Assembly (NCBI RefSeq): GCF_014647115.1
Contig: NZ_BMOO01000004.1
Span: 310,001 to 374,000, forward strand
Direction of reading: 5' to 3'
DNA: 64,000 nucleotides
Source: Halarchaeum rubridurum
Lineage (GTDB): Archaea; Halobacteriota; Halobacteria; Halobacteriales; Halobacteriaceae
In this document: positions 51,393-60,529 of the stretch, piece by piece
Layout of the letters: the number at the start of each line of letters is the position of its first letter
How positions within the stretch are numbered: position 1 is the stretch's first letter
Translations under genes and position numbers: made by a program
The notes under the pieces: model-generated
Seen by the model: only the letters and a program-made list of their open reading frames with translations
What the model was told of the DNA's origin: nothing
Database searches by the model: none

Positions 51393-52070
51393 TTACTGCG
51401 TGCGGAAGGCGCGGTCGCCGGCGTCGCCGAGGCCGGGGATGATGTAGCCGTTCTCGTCGAGGTGGTCGTCGATGGAGACGGTGAGGAGGTCGGCCTCGGG
51501 GTAGGCCTCGCTGACGCGGAGCAGCCCGTCGGGCGCGGAGACGGCGGAGAGCACGAAGAGGTTCTCCGGGTCGGGCTGGTCCTCACAGACGGCGTCGAGG
51601 ACGGTGCACATCGTCGAGCCGGTGGCGAGCATCGGGTCGGCGACGATGACCGTGTCCTCCTCGCGGATGTCGGGGAGCTTCACGTAGTCGACGGTGATGG
51701 GGAACTGGCCGTCCTCCTGCATCCCGGCCTCCTCGTCGCGGCCCGCGGAGATGACGCCCTGCTTCGCGCGCGGGAAGGCCTTGAGCAGCCCCTCGACGAA
51801 CGGCGTCGCGGCGCGCAGGACGTTGATGATGACGACGTCGTCGAGGCCCTTCACGCGCTCGCCCGTCGTCTCGGTGAGCGGCGTCTGGATCGTCGCGTAC
51901 TCGGTGTCCATCGCGCCGTCGATGACCTCGTAGCCGGCGATGCGGCCGAGCTTCACGAGCCCCTTGCGAAAGGCGACCTGTTCGGTGTGCTTGTCGCGGA
52001 GCTTCGAGAGCGTGTCCTTGGCGAGGGCGTGCGTGATGACGTGCGCGTCGTCGCGGTCCTCGATGGTCAT
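51393..52070 (-). CDS. upp: uracil phosphoribosyltransferase
   Basis: 225 residues, type I PRTase. The PRPP loop is [14 protein letters not shown] (about residue 140), with the uracil-binding C-terminal [12 protein letters not shown]. Converts uracil and PRPP to UMP for salvage. Full length for the family. ATG 52070 begins with acidic [20 protein letters not shown]. It is transcribed away from the small gene/ArsA-like pair, and a gene-free 230 bp with one hairpin separates it from the TAXI gene. Confidence 0.95.
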   Translation of the reverse strand: MTIEDRDDAHVITHALAKDTLSKLRDKHTEQVAFRKGLVKLGRIAGYEVIDGAMDTEYATIQTPLTETTGERVKGLDDVVIINVLRAATPFVEGLLKAFPRAKQGVISAGRDEEAGMQEDGQFPITVDYVKLPDIREEDTVIVADPMLATGSTMCTVLDAVCEDQPDPENLFVLSAVSAPDGLLRVSEAYPEADLLTVSIDDHLDENGYIIPGLGDAGDRAFRTQ

Positions 52071-52164
52071 GGGCGGAGAAGGGCCCGCGCTCGGGGTGAA
52101 TGTACCGATTCGAGACCGGACTCACGCCGGCGGTGTTAAACCCTCACGGTCCCACGTGACGGTC

Positions 52165-52458
52165 GTGACGATCCACGAGCAGTTCGCGCGCTTCCGCGAG
52201 CAAGCGGCGGAGGTGCTCCACGGCCTCTACCACGGGATGATCGAGCACCCGGCGTTCGAGCAGATCGAGGACGAGGCGATGGACCAGGAGGACGCGTTCT
52301 TCTTCGCGTGCTTCGCGGACGCCTTCGGCATCCCGAGCCCCGTCTCGTACTACACGGCCGAACTCCTCCCCTATCTCGCGGAGGACTTCGAGGCGTGGGA
52401 GCGCCGGATGTGGGACCGCGAGAGCGTCCTCGACTGGAAGGGGCACTTCCACTTCTGA
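52165..52458 (+). CDS. conserved small protein coupled to the Get3-like ATPase
   Basis: 97 residues, alpha-helical and acidic: MTIHEQFARFREQAAEVLHG, EQIEDEAMDQEDAFFFACFADAFG, SYYTAELLPYLAEDFEAWER and a terminal KGHFHF. No known family comes to mind. The GTG at 52165 is about 27 nt after GTTAAAC (52133-52139), fitting leaderless transcription; GTG 52156 is the alternative. Its stop overlaps the next ATG (TGATG), so it is translationally coupled to the ArsA/Get3-like gene and could be its partner or client. Confidence 0.7.
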   Translation: MTIHEQFARFREQAAEVLHGLYHGMIEHPAFEQIEDEAMDQEDAFFFACFADAFGIPSPVSYYTAELLPYLAEDFEAWERRMWDRESVLDWKGHFHF

Positions 52459-53417
52459 TGGCCCGTTTCACCTTCTTCGGCGGGAAGGGCGGCGTCGGCA
52501 AGACGACGGTCTCGGCGGCGTACGCGCTCCGGTGCGCCGACGCCGGCCACGAGACGCTCGTCGTCTCGACCGACCCCGCGCACAGCATCTCCGACGTCTT
52601 CGACCAGCCCTTCGGCGACGAGCCGGAGCCCGTCACGGGCCACGAGCACCTCGCCGCGATGGAGATCGACCCCGAGGCCGAGGTCGAAGCCCACCTGATG
52701 GACATCCGCCGCGAGATGGAAGCGCAGGTGAGCCAGGTCGTCGTCAACGAGATAGACAAGCAGATCGAGATGGCCCACGAGACCCCGGGTGCGTACGAGG
52801 CCGCGCTCTTCGACCGCGTCATCCGCGTGATGCGCGAGGAGGCCGACGCCTACGACCGGGTCGTCTTCGACACCGCGCCGACCGGCAACACCCTGCGGTT
52901 GCTCTCGCTCCCCGAGTTCCTCGGCGACTGGGTCGAGCGGCTCATCGAGAAGCGCGAGACGAGCCTCGACCTCTACCAGAAGGCCGCCATCGGGAAGGAG
53001 GAGCCGCGCAAGACCGCGGAGAACGACCCGATAATCCACCGGCTCCGCGAGCGCAAGGAGAAGTTCGAGTTCGCGGGCCGGACGCTCCGCGAGGACGCGG
53101 ACTTCTACCTCGTGTTGAACCCGGACGAACTCTCCGTCGCGGAGACGCGCCGCGCCGTCGAGCGCCTCGGCGAACACGGCCTCTCGGTGACCGGCCTCGT
53201 CGTCAACAAGGTCACGCCCGCGCCCGACGAGGACGAACACGGCCGCGGGGCCGACTACCTGCGGGCGCGCGTCGAGCGCGAGCGCGAGCGAATCGCGGAG
53301 GCCGAGGAGACGATTCCCGTGCCGGTCGTCGCGCGCATCGCGTCGCGGACGGGCGAGGTGACCGGCCCGCTCCTCGACGAGGTCGCGGCGGAACTCGGAA
53401 TCGACGTCGACGACTGA
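52458..53417 (+). CDS. ArsA/Get3-family ATPase
   Basis: 319 residues, single-domain deviant-Walker ATPase. Walker A FGGKGGVGKTT (residues 7-17), switch I STDPAHSISDVFDQ, switch II DTAPTGNTLRLL, and adenine-binding LVVNKV. It lacks the Get3 CxxC zinc motif and has no second ATPase half, so it is neither eukaryotic-type zinc Get3 nor classical double-domain ArsA. Archaeal members are candidates for tail-anchored protein targeting. It is coupled to the small upstream gene and followed by a 24-bp tandem duplication. Confidence 0.9.
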   Translation: MARFTFFGGKGGVGKTTVSAAYALRCADAGHETLVVSTDPAHSISDVFDQPFGDEPEPVTGHEHLAAMEIDPEAEVEAHLMDIRREMEAQVSQVVVNEIDKQIEMAHETPGAYEAALFDRVIRVMREEADAYDRVVFDTAPTGNTLRLLSLPEFLGDWVERLIEKRETSLDLYQKAAIGKEEPRKTAENDPIIHRLRERKEKFEFAGRTLREDADFYLVLNPDELSVAETRRAVERLGEHGLSVTGLVVNKVTPAPDEDEHGRGADYLRARVERERERIAEAEETIPVPVVARIASRTGEVTGPLLDEVAAELGIDVDD

Positions 53418-53440
53418 GCGGGGCGACGCCGACGTCTGGG

Positions 53441-53496
53441 GCCGGCGGAAACGCGGCACCGCGAGCCGGCGGAAACGCGGCACCGCGAGCCGGCGG
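53441..53496 (+). repeat. 24-bp tandem repeat after the ArsA-like gene
   Basis: Two full copies of GCCGGCGGAAACGCGGCACC plus GCGA (53441-53464, 53465-53488) and the first 8 bp of a third. It starts 24 bp after the stop codon. The remaining space to 53586 has no visible gene. Confidence 0.9.
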
Positions 53497-53586
53497 GAGA
53501 GCAGCGTTCGGGTGGTCGAGCCCGCCGCGAGCGGTGGTACGGGCCGATTGCGGCAGGAAGCGCCCCTACCCGTAGAAGAAACAATT

Positions 53587-55362
53587 ATGTACATTCATGA
53601 GTTTCTCTCCCATGGCATGGTCGCATTACTCTGGCTGGTCGTCGGCATCCTGATACTCTTCAGCGTCGGGTACCTCGGCTACTCGAAGTATCTCGCCGGG
53701 TTCGTCGGGCTCGACGAGGACGCCGAGACACCAGCACACAAGTACGAGGACGGACAGGAGTACGTTCCGGCGAAGAAGCCGGTCCTCCTCGGGCATCACT
53801 ATTCGAGCATCGCCGGCGGGGCCCCCATCGTCGGGCCCATCACCGCCGGCCTCCTCTGGGGGTGGCTCCCCGCGGTCCTCTGGATCGCCATCGGGAACCC
53901 CCTGATGGGCGCGGTCCACGACTTCGTCTCCCTGAGCGCCAGCCTCAAACACGAGGGGCGCTCCATCGGGTACATCATCGGCGAATACGTCGGTGACGAG
54001 GGGAAGAACCTCCTCCTCTGGTTCGCCTTCCTCACCATCATCCTCGTCGTCGCCGTCTTCGCCTTCGTCGTCGGGCTCGTCTTCCAGCAGTATCCGAGCG
54101 CCGCGACGGCCAGCATCCTCTACATCGGGCTCGCGCTCGTCTTCGGCGTCTACCTCTACCAGCTCGACCTCCCGTTCATCCCCGGGACCGTCATCTTCGT
54201 CTCGCTCGTCTTCGTGAGCGTCTTCGTCGGGCTCGAATACCCGATCCAGCTCAGCCAGCAGCAGTGGATTCCCATCGTGCTGGTCTACTCGCTCATCGCC
54301 AGCGTCCTCCCGGTCTGGACGCTCCTCCAGCCCCGCGACTACCTCTCCTCCTTCCTGCTCTACGCGGGTGTCGGCGGCGCGCTCATCGCCGTTATCGTCG
54401 GCACCGTGCTCGGCCCGTATCTCGGTGCGGTCTCGCCGAGCCAGCCGCTCGTGACGAACATCCCCGCCTTCACCGGCTTCGGCGGGAACTCGACGCTGGG
54501 CGCGTTCAGCCCGCTGTTCCCGATGCTGTTCGTCACCATCGCCTGCGGGACCATCAGCGGCTTCCACTCGCTCGTCTCCTCGGGGACGACGTCGAAGCAG
54601 CTCAACAAGGAGACGGACGCCCGCCTCATCGGCTACGGCGGGATGCTCGGCGAGGGGCTCCTCGCCACGCTCTCGCTCTGTGCGGTCGCGGTCGTCGGCG
54701 TCACCGCGAGCGACGCGACGGGCGGCGTCGGCCTCGCCCTCCCGAAGTTCGCGCAGGGCGGCGGCATCTTCCTCAGCAGTCTCGGCATCCCGACCTCCTT
54801 CGGCGCGCCGTTCATGGCGCTCGTGATGGTGAGCTTCCTCCTCACCTCCACGGACACCGCGCTCCGCCTCGGGCGCTACCTCTTCGAGGAGATCGTCGGC
54901 ACGCCCGAGACGCAGGTCCAGGAGGCGGCCTCGAATCGCTACGTCAACAGCTTCGGGCAGTGCGTCGTCGCGTACGTCCTCATCGCCTCCGGGACGTGGA
55001 CGCCGCTCTGGCAGCTCTTCGGGAGCGCGAACCAGCTGCTCGCCGCGCTCGCGCTCCTCACCGGCACCGTCTGGCTCGCCAACTGGAGCGAGAAGAAACA
55101 GCTCCTCAGCACCGGCGTGCCGATGGCGATCATGAGCGCGATCACCGTCTGCGCGCTCCTCTACCTCGAGTACTACCAGAACCTCTACCAGGGGCTCATC
55201 CTCGGTAACTCCTCGACCGCGGCGTGGTCGCTCGCGCTCCAGATCGTCATCGGGACGGTCCTGATAATCCTCGCGCTCTCCCTGCTCCGCAAGGGCATCG
55301 GGAACGTCCGCGAGGCCCGCGGGAAGCGACCCGCGGCGACCGACGGCGGCGTCGACGAGTAA
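53587..55362 (+). CDS. cstA: CstA-family carbon starvation / peptide transporter
   Basis: 591 residues, about 16 TM helices. The CstA signature is YEDGQEYVPAKKPVLLGHHY followed by SSIAGGAPIVGPITAGLLWGWLPA, and FHSLVSSGTTSKQL in the middle. CstA proteins import peptides or pyruvate during starvation. A shorter form than the 700-residue E. coli CstA, as usual in archaea. ATG 53587 starts just before the first helix (MYIHEFLSHGMVALLWL). It is monocistronic with no obvious TATA box. Confidence 0.93.
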   Translation: MYIHEFLSHGMVALLWLVVGILILFSVGYLGYSKYLAGFVGLDEDAETPAHKYEDGQEYVPAKKPVLLGHHYSSIAGGAPIVGPITAGLLWGWLPAVLWIAIGNPLMGAVHDFVSLSASLKHEGRSIGYIIGEYVGDEGKNLLLWFAFLTIILVVAVFAFVVGLVFQQYPSAATASILYIGLALVFGVYLYQLDLPFIPGTVIFVSLVFVSVFVGLEYPIQLSQQQWIPIVLVYSLIASVLPVWTLLQPRDYLSSFLLYAGVGGALIAVIVGTVLGPYLGAVSPSQPLVTNIPAFTGFGGNSTLGAFSPLFPMLFVTIACGTISGFHSLVSSGTTSKQLNKETDARLIGYGGMLGEGLLATLSLCAVAVVGVTASDATGGVGLALPKFAQGGGIFLSSLGIPTSFGAPFMALVMVSFLLTSTDTALRLGRYLFEEIVGTPETQVQEAASNRYVNSFGQCVVAYVLIASGTWTPLWQLFGSANQLLAALALLTGTVWLANWSEKKQLLSTGVPMAIMSAITVCALLYLEYYQNLYQGLILGNSSTAAWSLALQIVIGTVLIILALSLLRKGIGNVREARGKRPAATDGGVDE

Positions 55363-55392
55363 CCGCGCCGGCTCCGCGTCGGCGGCTCTCCT

Positions 55393-56055
55393 CTATCCGA
55401 ATATCGCGTCCGCGACCCGCCCGAACAGCCCGCGCTCGCGGACCGTCGGGTCGCGCCACGTCCGGAAGGCGTCGGCGACGTCCGCCTCCGCGCTCGCCAC
55501 GCACGACTCGTCGCCGGGGGCGACGACGACGAGATTCACCTCGTAGTGGCCGTAGTAGCCGTACTTGAGGAGAGTGCGCTCGCGAAAGCCCGCGACGTAG
55601 TCGCGGACGGCGTCGTCGATTCCCGGGACGACGAGCGCGAACGTGAACTCCGTGCTGTAGTGGCGTTCGTTCGCCGTGATGCGCTCGTCGGCGAGTCGAT
55701 GGCCGAGGTCGACGAGGTCGTCGAGGGCGTCGGTGTCGAGGGCGTCGGCGCGGCGGACGAAGAGGTGTTCGTCGGAGTCGTGTCGCCCGTAGGAGATCGA
55801 GGGATGGAGGAAGTACTTCTCCCGTTCGAGGTTCAGCTCCCCGGAGAGCGGCCACGTCTCGCCGTCGAGGGCGACGTCGCGTTCGAGGTCGAAGGAGTAC
55901 TGGAGGCGCTCCGCGACGTCGTCGAGGTAGGCGTCGTCCCACGTCGGACGCGTCGGCTCCTCGGACGCGGCGGCGTCGCCGCCCGCGCCGGTGTCCGCCC
56001 CAGCGCCCGCGTCGTCGGCCGCGTCCGTTACCGCGTCGTCCGCGCGCTCACTCAT
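55393..56055 (-). CDS. conserved haloarchaeal hypothetical protein
   Basis: 220 residues from ATG 56055. Ala/Asp-rich tail of about 35 residues, then a soluble alpha/beta domain with WDDAYLDDVAERLQYSFDLE, YFLHPSISYGRHDSDEHLFV, YYGHYEVNLVVVAPGDE and a C-terminal GLFGRVADAIFG helix. I cannot name its family with certainty. It overlaps the cupin gene's end by 8 nt on the same strand, so the two are co-transcribed. It converges with cstA. Confidence 0.7.
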   Translation of the reverse strand: MSERADDAVTDAADDAGAGADTGAGGDAAASEEPTRPTWDDAYLDDVAERLQYSFDLERDVALDGETWPLSGELNLEREKYFLHPSISYGRHDSDEHLFVRRADALDTDALDDLVDLGHRLADERITANERHYSTEFTFALVVPGIDDAVRDYVAGFRERTLLKYGYYGHYEVNLVVVAPGDESCVASAEADVADAFRTWRDPTVRERGLFGRVADAIFG

Positions 56056-56422
56056 CCGCCTCGTACGGCGCGACGTCGTCCACGTTCGGCGCGCCGACGG
56101 CGACCGCGCGGACCGGTTCCGCGGCGTCGTCGGGGACGCTGGCGAAGTGGGGGCTCTCGGGTTCGGCGACGAACACCTCGTCCGGACCGACGGCGAACTC
56201 GCCCTCCGGCGTCTCGACGTGGAGTTCGCCGGAGAGGACGTAGAAGGCCTCCTCCTGCTCCTCGTGGACGTGGTAGGCGAGCGGTATCGACTCGCCCGGC
56301 TCGGCGGTGTAGACGTTGAGCGCGAAGTTGTCGAGGCCCGCGGCGTCCGTGAGAGAGCGCTGGTCGCAGGGGCGCTCGGGCGTGGGTTCGAGTTCGTCCG
56401 GGTCGATTGTGTGGTATCCCAT
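56048..56422 (-). CDS. cupin domain protein
   Basis: 124 residues, a single cupin barrel: first motif GESIPLAYHVHEEQEEAFYVLSG (metal His/His/Glu; partly quoted) around residue 45, second motif GPDEVFVAEPESPHFA around 82. A small-molecule-binding or metalloenzyme fold; the substrate cannot be told. ATG 56422 (MGYHTIDPDELE). Its 3' end overlaps the start of the next gene (8 nt), implying coupling. Confidence 0.88.
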   Translation of the reverse strand: MGYHTIDPDELEPTPERPCDQRSLTDAAGLDNFALNVYTAEPGESIPLAYHVHEEQEEAFYVLSGELHVETPEGEFAVGPDEVFVAEPESPHFASVPDDAAEPVRAVAVGAPNVDDVAPYEADE

Positions 56423-56515
56423 AGGAACGTCGTCGTGGCCGAGGGAGAAAAGGCCACGGTCGGCGGCGAGCGCGGGCGCGTAACACCGAAGGCCGTGGCG
56501 TGTCAAAGGGGCACT

Positions 56516-56725
56516 ATGGGAGCGAAGGATTCGGTCGAAGCGTGCGGGCGCTGTGCGATGTCGAGCGCGGCCGACCTCACGAGCGGGCGGAGCCCGTTCG
56601 CGGGCGAGGACGTCATCGAGGTCGAGGAGAGCGACCTCCGCGCGGTGTCGCGCCACGTCGTCGCGCTCGGCGCACTCAAGACGCGACTGAACGAGTGGGC
56701 GCGCGCGCTCACGTACGGTCGCTAG
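56516..56725 (+). CDS. small acidic hypothetical protein with one Cys pair
   Basis: 69 residues, MGAKDSVEACGRCAMSSAAD start with a CxxC (Cys10, Cys13), then EDVIEVEESDLRAVSRHVVA and LGALKTRLNEWARALTYGR. The C-terminal half is a probable helix pair. No function recognised. It is divergent to the cupin gene (93 bp between starts) and 64 bp upstream of the DUF5828-like gene. Confidence 0.55.
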   Translation: MGAKDSVEACGRCAMSSAADLTSGRSPFAGEDVIEVEESDLRAVSRHVVALGALKTRLNEWARALTYGR

Positions 56726-56789
56726 ACGCGTGCCACCGCGTCGCCGACAACACGTAAGGGCGATGGCAACGTATCGACGGCAGTAAGCG

Positions 56790-57479
56790 ATGGATGAGAG
56801 CATTTCGGGCTTCCGCGTGCGGGGGACGTGGGGCGACGTCGTCGAGCACGGCGAGCGCATCACGTCGGCGCTGCGGGAGGTCGATGCGGACGAGCCCTAT
56901 CGGGACGCGTACGAGGAGTGGGACGACTGGCGGCCGAAGACCCACGAACGCCTCACGACGGACGTCAACGAGAAGACGGCCGAACAGGCGAGCGTCGGCG
57001 AGGGCGAGGGCGAGAAGGCCGGCGAGGACGTCGACGACGACCTCCAGACGGCCGGCGAGCGCCTCAGCGAGTCCTACGAGAAACTGGAGGACGACGACGC
57101 CGAGGGGGCCGTCGAGAAGTGGGGCGAGTCCATCGGGCACGTCGCGCGCGCCGCCGACACCGCGGGCCGGCGCGCCCTCCGCAAGGTCGAGAACACCGTC
57201 TACAAGCGCGTGATGACCCAGATGGCACCCTACTACTTCGACAACGACCTCGTCTCCGCGAACGTCAAACGCGTGCGCGGCGAGGACGACACCTTCGCCT
57301 TCGAGGTGCAGGTGAACGACGACGACCTCCGCGACGAGGTGCGCGCGGTCCTCCACGAGTACGACGACGACGTCGAGCGCTGGCACGTCGACACCGAGAA
57401 GGAGACGGACGCGGCCGCGGCCGCCGAGGGCGTCGAGGCACCACGGACCGGCGGCGAGTCGCGGCCCTCGACGAACTGA
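56790..57479 (+). CDS. DUF5828-like haloarchaeal protein
   Basis: 229 residues, acidic and soluble. N-terminal MDESISGFRVRGTWGDVVEH, predicted coiled middle (AGEDVDDDLQTAGERLSESY, then EKWGESIGHVARAADTAGRR) and conserved VYKRVMTQMAPYYFDNDLVS. I associate it with DUF5828, a haloarchaeal family; this name is from memory of family members and is moderately sure. No known function. It may be co-transcribed with the phosphate transporter gene 40 bp downstream. Confidence 0.65.
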   Translation: MDESISGFRVRGTWGDVVEHGERITSALREVDADEPYRDAYEEWDDWRPKTHERLTTDVNEKTAEQASVGEGEGEKAGEDVDDDLQTAGERLSESYEKLEDDDAEGAVEKWGESIGHVARAADTAGRRALRKVENTVYKRVMTQMAPYYFDNDLVSANVKRVRGEDDTFAFEVQVNDDDLRDEVRAVLHEYDDDVERWHVDTEKETDAAAAAEGVEAPRTGGESRPSTN

Positions 57480-57519
57480 GCCGACAGCCCTTTCTCCGCG
57501 CCCCCTGTCGAGGTTACAA

Positions 57520-58704
57520 ATGGTCACCGTCGCCGCCGCTGGCACCTTGCTCGTCGCCGCGCTCGCCAGTATGTTCATGGCGTGGACCATCGGTGCCGGT
57601 TCGAGCGGGTCGACCCCGTTCGCGCCCGCGGTCGGCGCGAACGCGATTCCCGTGATGCGCGCGGGCTTCTACGTCGGTCTACTGGGCTTCCTCGGGGCGG
57701 TCCTGCAGGGCGCGAACGTCTCCGAGGCAGTCGGTCACGGCCTCGTCGCGGGGACGACGCTCACCTCCGTCGCGGTCATCGTCGCCCTCCTCACGGCCGC
57801 GACGCTCGTCGCCGTCGGGGTCTTCACGGGCTACCCCATCGCCACGGCGTTCACCGTCACTGGCGCCGTCGTCGGCACCGGCCTCGCCATGGGCGGTGCG
57901 CCCGCGTGGGACAAGTACGCCCAAATCGCGACGCTGTGGGTGCTCGTCCCCTTCGTCGGCGGCTTCACGTCGTTCGCCACCGCGTACGGCCTCCGCGAGA
58001 TCGACCGCGACGCGCTGCTCGTCCCCGCGCTCGCGGCCGTCGTCGGCGCGCTCGTGGCGAACGTGAAGTTCGTCCTCCTCGGGCCGCCGGGCGTCGGCCA
58101 GTCGCTCGCCGCGACGGCCGCGACGGCGGTGCCCGCCGTCCCGACGACGCTCGCCGTCGCCGGGGCCACGGCCGCGGTCGCGCTCGCCGTCGCCGGTCTC
58201 GTCCGCTGGGACGTCGTGGCGCACGGCGACGCGGGGAACCGCCACTTCCTCCTCGCGCTCGGCGGCCTCGTCGCGTTCTCCGCCGGGGGGAGTCAGGTCG
58301 GCCTCGCGGTCGGCCCGCTCCTCCCGCTCGTCGGCGACAGCGTCCCGACGACGTACGTCCTCGTCGGCGGCGGCCTCGGCCTCCTCGTCGGGTCGTGGAC
58401 GGGCGCGCCGCGGATGATCAAGGCGCTCGCGCAGGACTACTCCAGCCTCGGCCCGCGCCGGTCCATCGCCGCGCTCATCCCGAGCTTCGCCATCGCGCAG
58501 GCCGCCGTCTTCTTCGGCGTCCCCGTCTCCTTCAACGAGATCATCGTCTCCGCCATCGTCGGCGGCGGCTACGCGGCGGGGAGCGCTGGCGGCGGCGTCA
58601 GCCGCGAGAAGATGGTCAAGACCGTCGCGGCGTGGGTCGGGTCGCTCGCGCTCGCGCTCGGCGCGAGCTACGCCGTCTTCGCCGCCGTGGCGCGCCTGAC
58701 GTAG
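57520..58704 (+). CDS. pit: inorganic phosphate transporter, PiT family
   Basis: 394 residues, about 10-11 TM helices with two PiT repeats. The first signature is in AWTIGAGSSGSTPFAPAVGA (followed by NAIPVMRAG), the second in PVSFNEIIVSAIVGGGYAAG. It lacks the central hydrophilic loop of eukaryotic members. Imports phosphate with Na+ or H+. ATG 57520 starts at the first helix (MVTVAAAGTLLVAALAS). A 31-bp period duplication straddles and follows its stop codon. Confidence 0.9.
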   Translation: MVTVAAAGTLLVAALASMFMAWTIGAGSSGSTPFAPAVGANAIPVMRAGFYVGLLGFLGAVLQGANVSEAVGHGLVAGTTLTSVAVIVALLTAATLVAVGVFTGYPIATAFTVTGAVVGTGLAMGGAPAWDKYAQIATLWVLVPFVGGFTSFATAYGLREIDRDALLVPALAAVVGALVANVKFVLLGPPGVGQSLAATAATAVPAVPTTLAVAGATAAVALAVAGLVRWDVVAHGDAGNRHFLLALGGLVAFSAGGSQVGLAVGPLLPLVGDSVPTTYVLVGGGLGLLVGSWTGAPRMIKALAQDYSSLGPRRSIAALIPSFAIAQAAVFFGVPVSFNEIIVSAIVGGGYAAGSAGGGVSREKMVKTVAAWVGSLALALGASYAVFAAVARLT

Positions 58705-58756
58705 GACGAGAGAAGAGCGAAGACGAGTCAGGACGGACGAGAGAAGAGCGAGGACG
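58704..58756 (+). repeat. 31-bp-period duplication after the phosphate transporter gene
   Basis: GGACGAGAGAAGAGCGA followed by A/GGACG occurs at 58704-58725 and 58735-58756. It starts at the last base of the phosphate-transporter stop codon. 22 bp are conserved with one substitution. Confidence 0.85.
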
Positions 58757-58771
58757 GGGCGGGAGCGCGGC

Positions 58772-60136
58772 TCAGTTTTCGAGCGACTCGGCGTCGTCGT
58801 CCGCCTCCGCGGACTCCGGCGTCACTTCCTCGTCGAGCTTCGTGACGCGGGCCTTCATGATGCGGGTGTTCTCGACCTGCTCGGCGCGGAGCTCGACGTT
58901 CTCGTAGCGGAAGGTCTCGCCGACCTCGACGAGGCGGCCCGCGCGGTTGAAGATGAAGCCCGCGATGGTCTCGAACTCCTCGCCCTCCGGGAGTTCGATG
59001 CCGAGCGCCTCGTTCACCTCGTCGACGTTCACCTCGCCGCGGACGATGACGGTGTCGTCGTCGACGAACGTCACCGGGCGCTCCTCCTCGCCCTCGAGTA
59101 TCTCGCCGACGATCTCCTCGATGAGGTCCTCGGTCGTGATGAGCCCCTCCGTGGTGCCGAACTCGTCGAGGACGACGACGAGGCCGACGCGTTCTTCTTG
59201 CATCTCCTGGAGGAGTTCGTTGACGTTCTTCGACTCGGGGACGTGGAGCGTCGGCTCCATCAGGTCGTCGAGGGTCGCCGCGTCGCTCTCGCCGTACTGG
59301 TGTTGGCGCACGAGGTCGCGGAGGCTGACGATGCCGACGACGTTGTCGAGGCTCCCCTCGTAGACCGGGAGGAGTTCGTGGCCGGAGCGGACGCAGGTCT
59401 GGATGGCCTCCTCCAGGGAGGCGTCGGTCGAGGCGGCGTCGACGTCGAGGCGCGGCGTCATCACCTCCTTGGCGATGGTGTTGTTGAAGCGGAAAATGCG
59501 CTGGAGCATCTCGCGTTCGTCCTCCTCGATGACCCCCTCGCGCTCGCCCGTGCGTATCATCTCCTGAATCTCGTCGCGCGAGACGTAGGAGGACTCGATG
59601 GCCGCGCCGCCGCCCGTGAGGCTGTTGACGATCCGCGTGAGGTGGTCGAAGGTGACGACGAGGGGGAGGAGGAAGCGCTCGCACCACTTGAGCGGGCCGG
59701 CGATTCGGAGCGCCCACGTCTCCGAGTTCTCGACGGCGTAGGATTTCGGCGCGCTCTCGCCGAAGAGGAGGACGAGCGCGGTGACGCCGAACGTCGCCGC
59801 GATGACGGCTTGGCCCTGCGAGAGGTAGAAGCCGAGGAGCCCCGTGGCGATGGACGACATCGCGATGTTCACGAGGTTGTTCCCGACGAGGATGGTGATG
59901 AGGAGGCGGTGCGGGTCGGCCTTGAGGTCGGCGACGGCCTGCGCGCCCGGGACGCCCTCCTCGGCCAGCGACTCGACGCGGTGGCGCGCGAGCGAGAACA
60001 TGGCGAGTTCGGAGGAGGAGAAGAACGCCGAGAGCCCCATCAGCACGACGAGGGCGACCACCCCGACGGCGGTTATCGTCGGCGTGTCGAGCCCCAGCAC
60101 TGCCGGCGTCGTCGCGAGAAGTGCAGCTGCGCCCAT
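58772..60136 (-). CDS. CNNM/CorC-type hemolysin-family transporter
   Basis: 454 residues from ATG 60136. DUF21/CNNM membrane domain (residues about 1-185; FFSSSELAMFSLARHRVESL), two CBS domains (about 200-330; MTPRLDVDAASTDASLEEAI and LMEPTLHVPESKNVNELLQE) and a C-terminal CorC_HlyC domain (about 345-430; FETIAGFIFNRAGRLVEVGE). The family exports or regulates Mg2+ and possibly other divalent cations. The longer upstream reading overlaps the glutaredoxin gene and is rejected. Confidence 0.92.
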   Translation of the reverse strand: MGAAALLATTPAVLGLDTPTITAVGVVALVVLMGLSAFFSSSELAMFSLARHRVESLAEEGVPGAQAVADLKADPHRLLITILVGNNLVNIAMSSIATGLLGFYLSQGQAVIAATFGVTALVLLFGESAPKSYAVENSETWALRIAGPLKWCERFLLPLVVTFDHLTRIVNSLTGGGAAIESSYVSRDEIQEMIRTGEREGVIEEDEREMLQRIFRFNNTIAKEVMTPRLDVDAASTDASLEEAIQTCVRSGHELLPVYEGSLDNVVGIVSLRDLVRQHQYGESDAATLDDLMEPTLHVPESKNVNELLQEMQEERVGLVVVLDEFGTTEGLITTEDLIEEIVGEILEGEEERPVTFVDDDTVIVRGEVNVDEVNEALGIELPEGEEFETIAGFIFNRAGRLVEVGETFRYENVELRAEQVENTRIMKARVTKLDEEVTPESAEADDDAESLEN

Positions 60137-60232
60137 TCGGTACCGTGGCTTCCGGCCCCCGACGATTAAGCGTTTCTGCACGGTTCCGCCGGTGGCGAAG
60201 CGTTTACCCCGTGTTCGCCCGACGGTCGGAAC

Positions 60233-60529
60233 ATGAGCGCGACGAGCGCCCCACCGAACCCGGAGAGTCAGGACGCGGCGATCACCCTGTATCGGCTCCA
60301 GGCGTGTCCGTACTGTGAGCGCGTCGTCCGCGTGCTCGACGACCTCGGACTCGACTATCACTCGCGGTTCGTCGAGCCGATGCACTCGGAGCGCGACGTC
60401 GTCAAGCGTCTCGTCGGCGCGCGAACCGTCCCGGCAATCGTCGACGAGAACACGGGCGTCGCCATGGCGGAGTCCGCGAACGTCGTGCGCTATCTGGAGA
60501 CGACCTACGGCGAGGGGGGTGAGCACTGA
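60233..60529 (+). CDS. glutaredoxin / GST N-terminal domain protein
   Basis: 98 residues, thioredoxin fold. Redox motif CPYC in LYRLQACPYCERVVRVLDD (about residues 25-28), cis-Pro in GARTVPAIVDENTG and GST-type ESANVVRYLETTYG at the end. It would reduce disulfides or bind a low-molecular thiol (gamma-glutamylcysteine in haloarchaea). The stop overlaps the start of the redoxin gene (TGATG): operon glutaredoxin-redoxin-Sua5. Confidence 0.9.
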   Translation: MSATSAPPNPESQDAAITLYRLQACPYCERVVRVLDDLGLDYHSRFVEPMHSERDVVKRLVGARTVPAIVDENTGVAMAESANVVRYLETTYGEGGEH

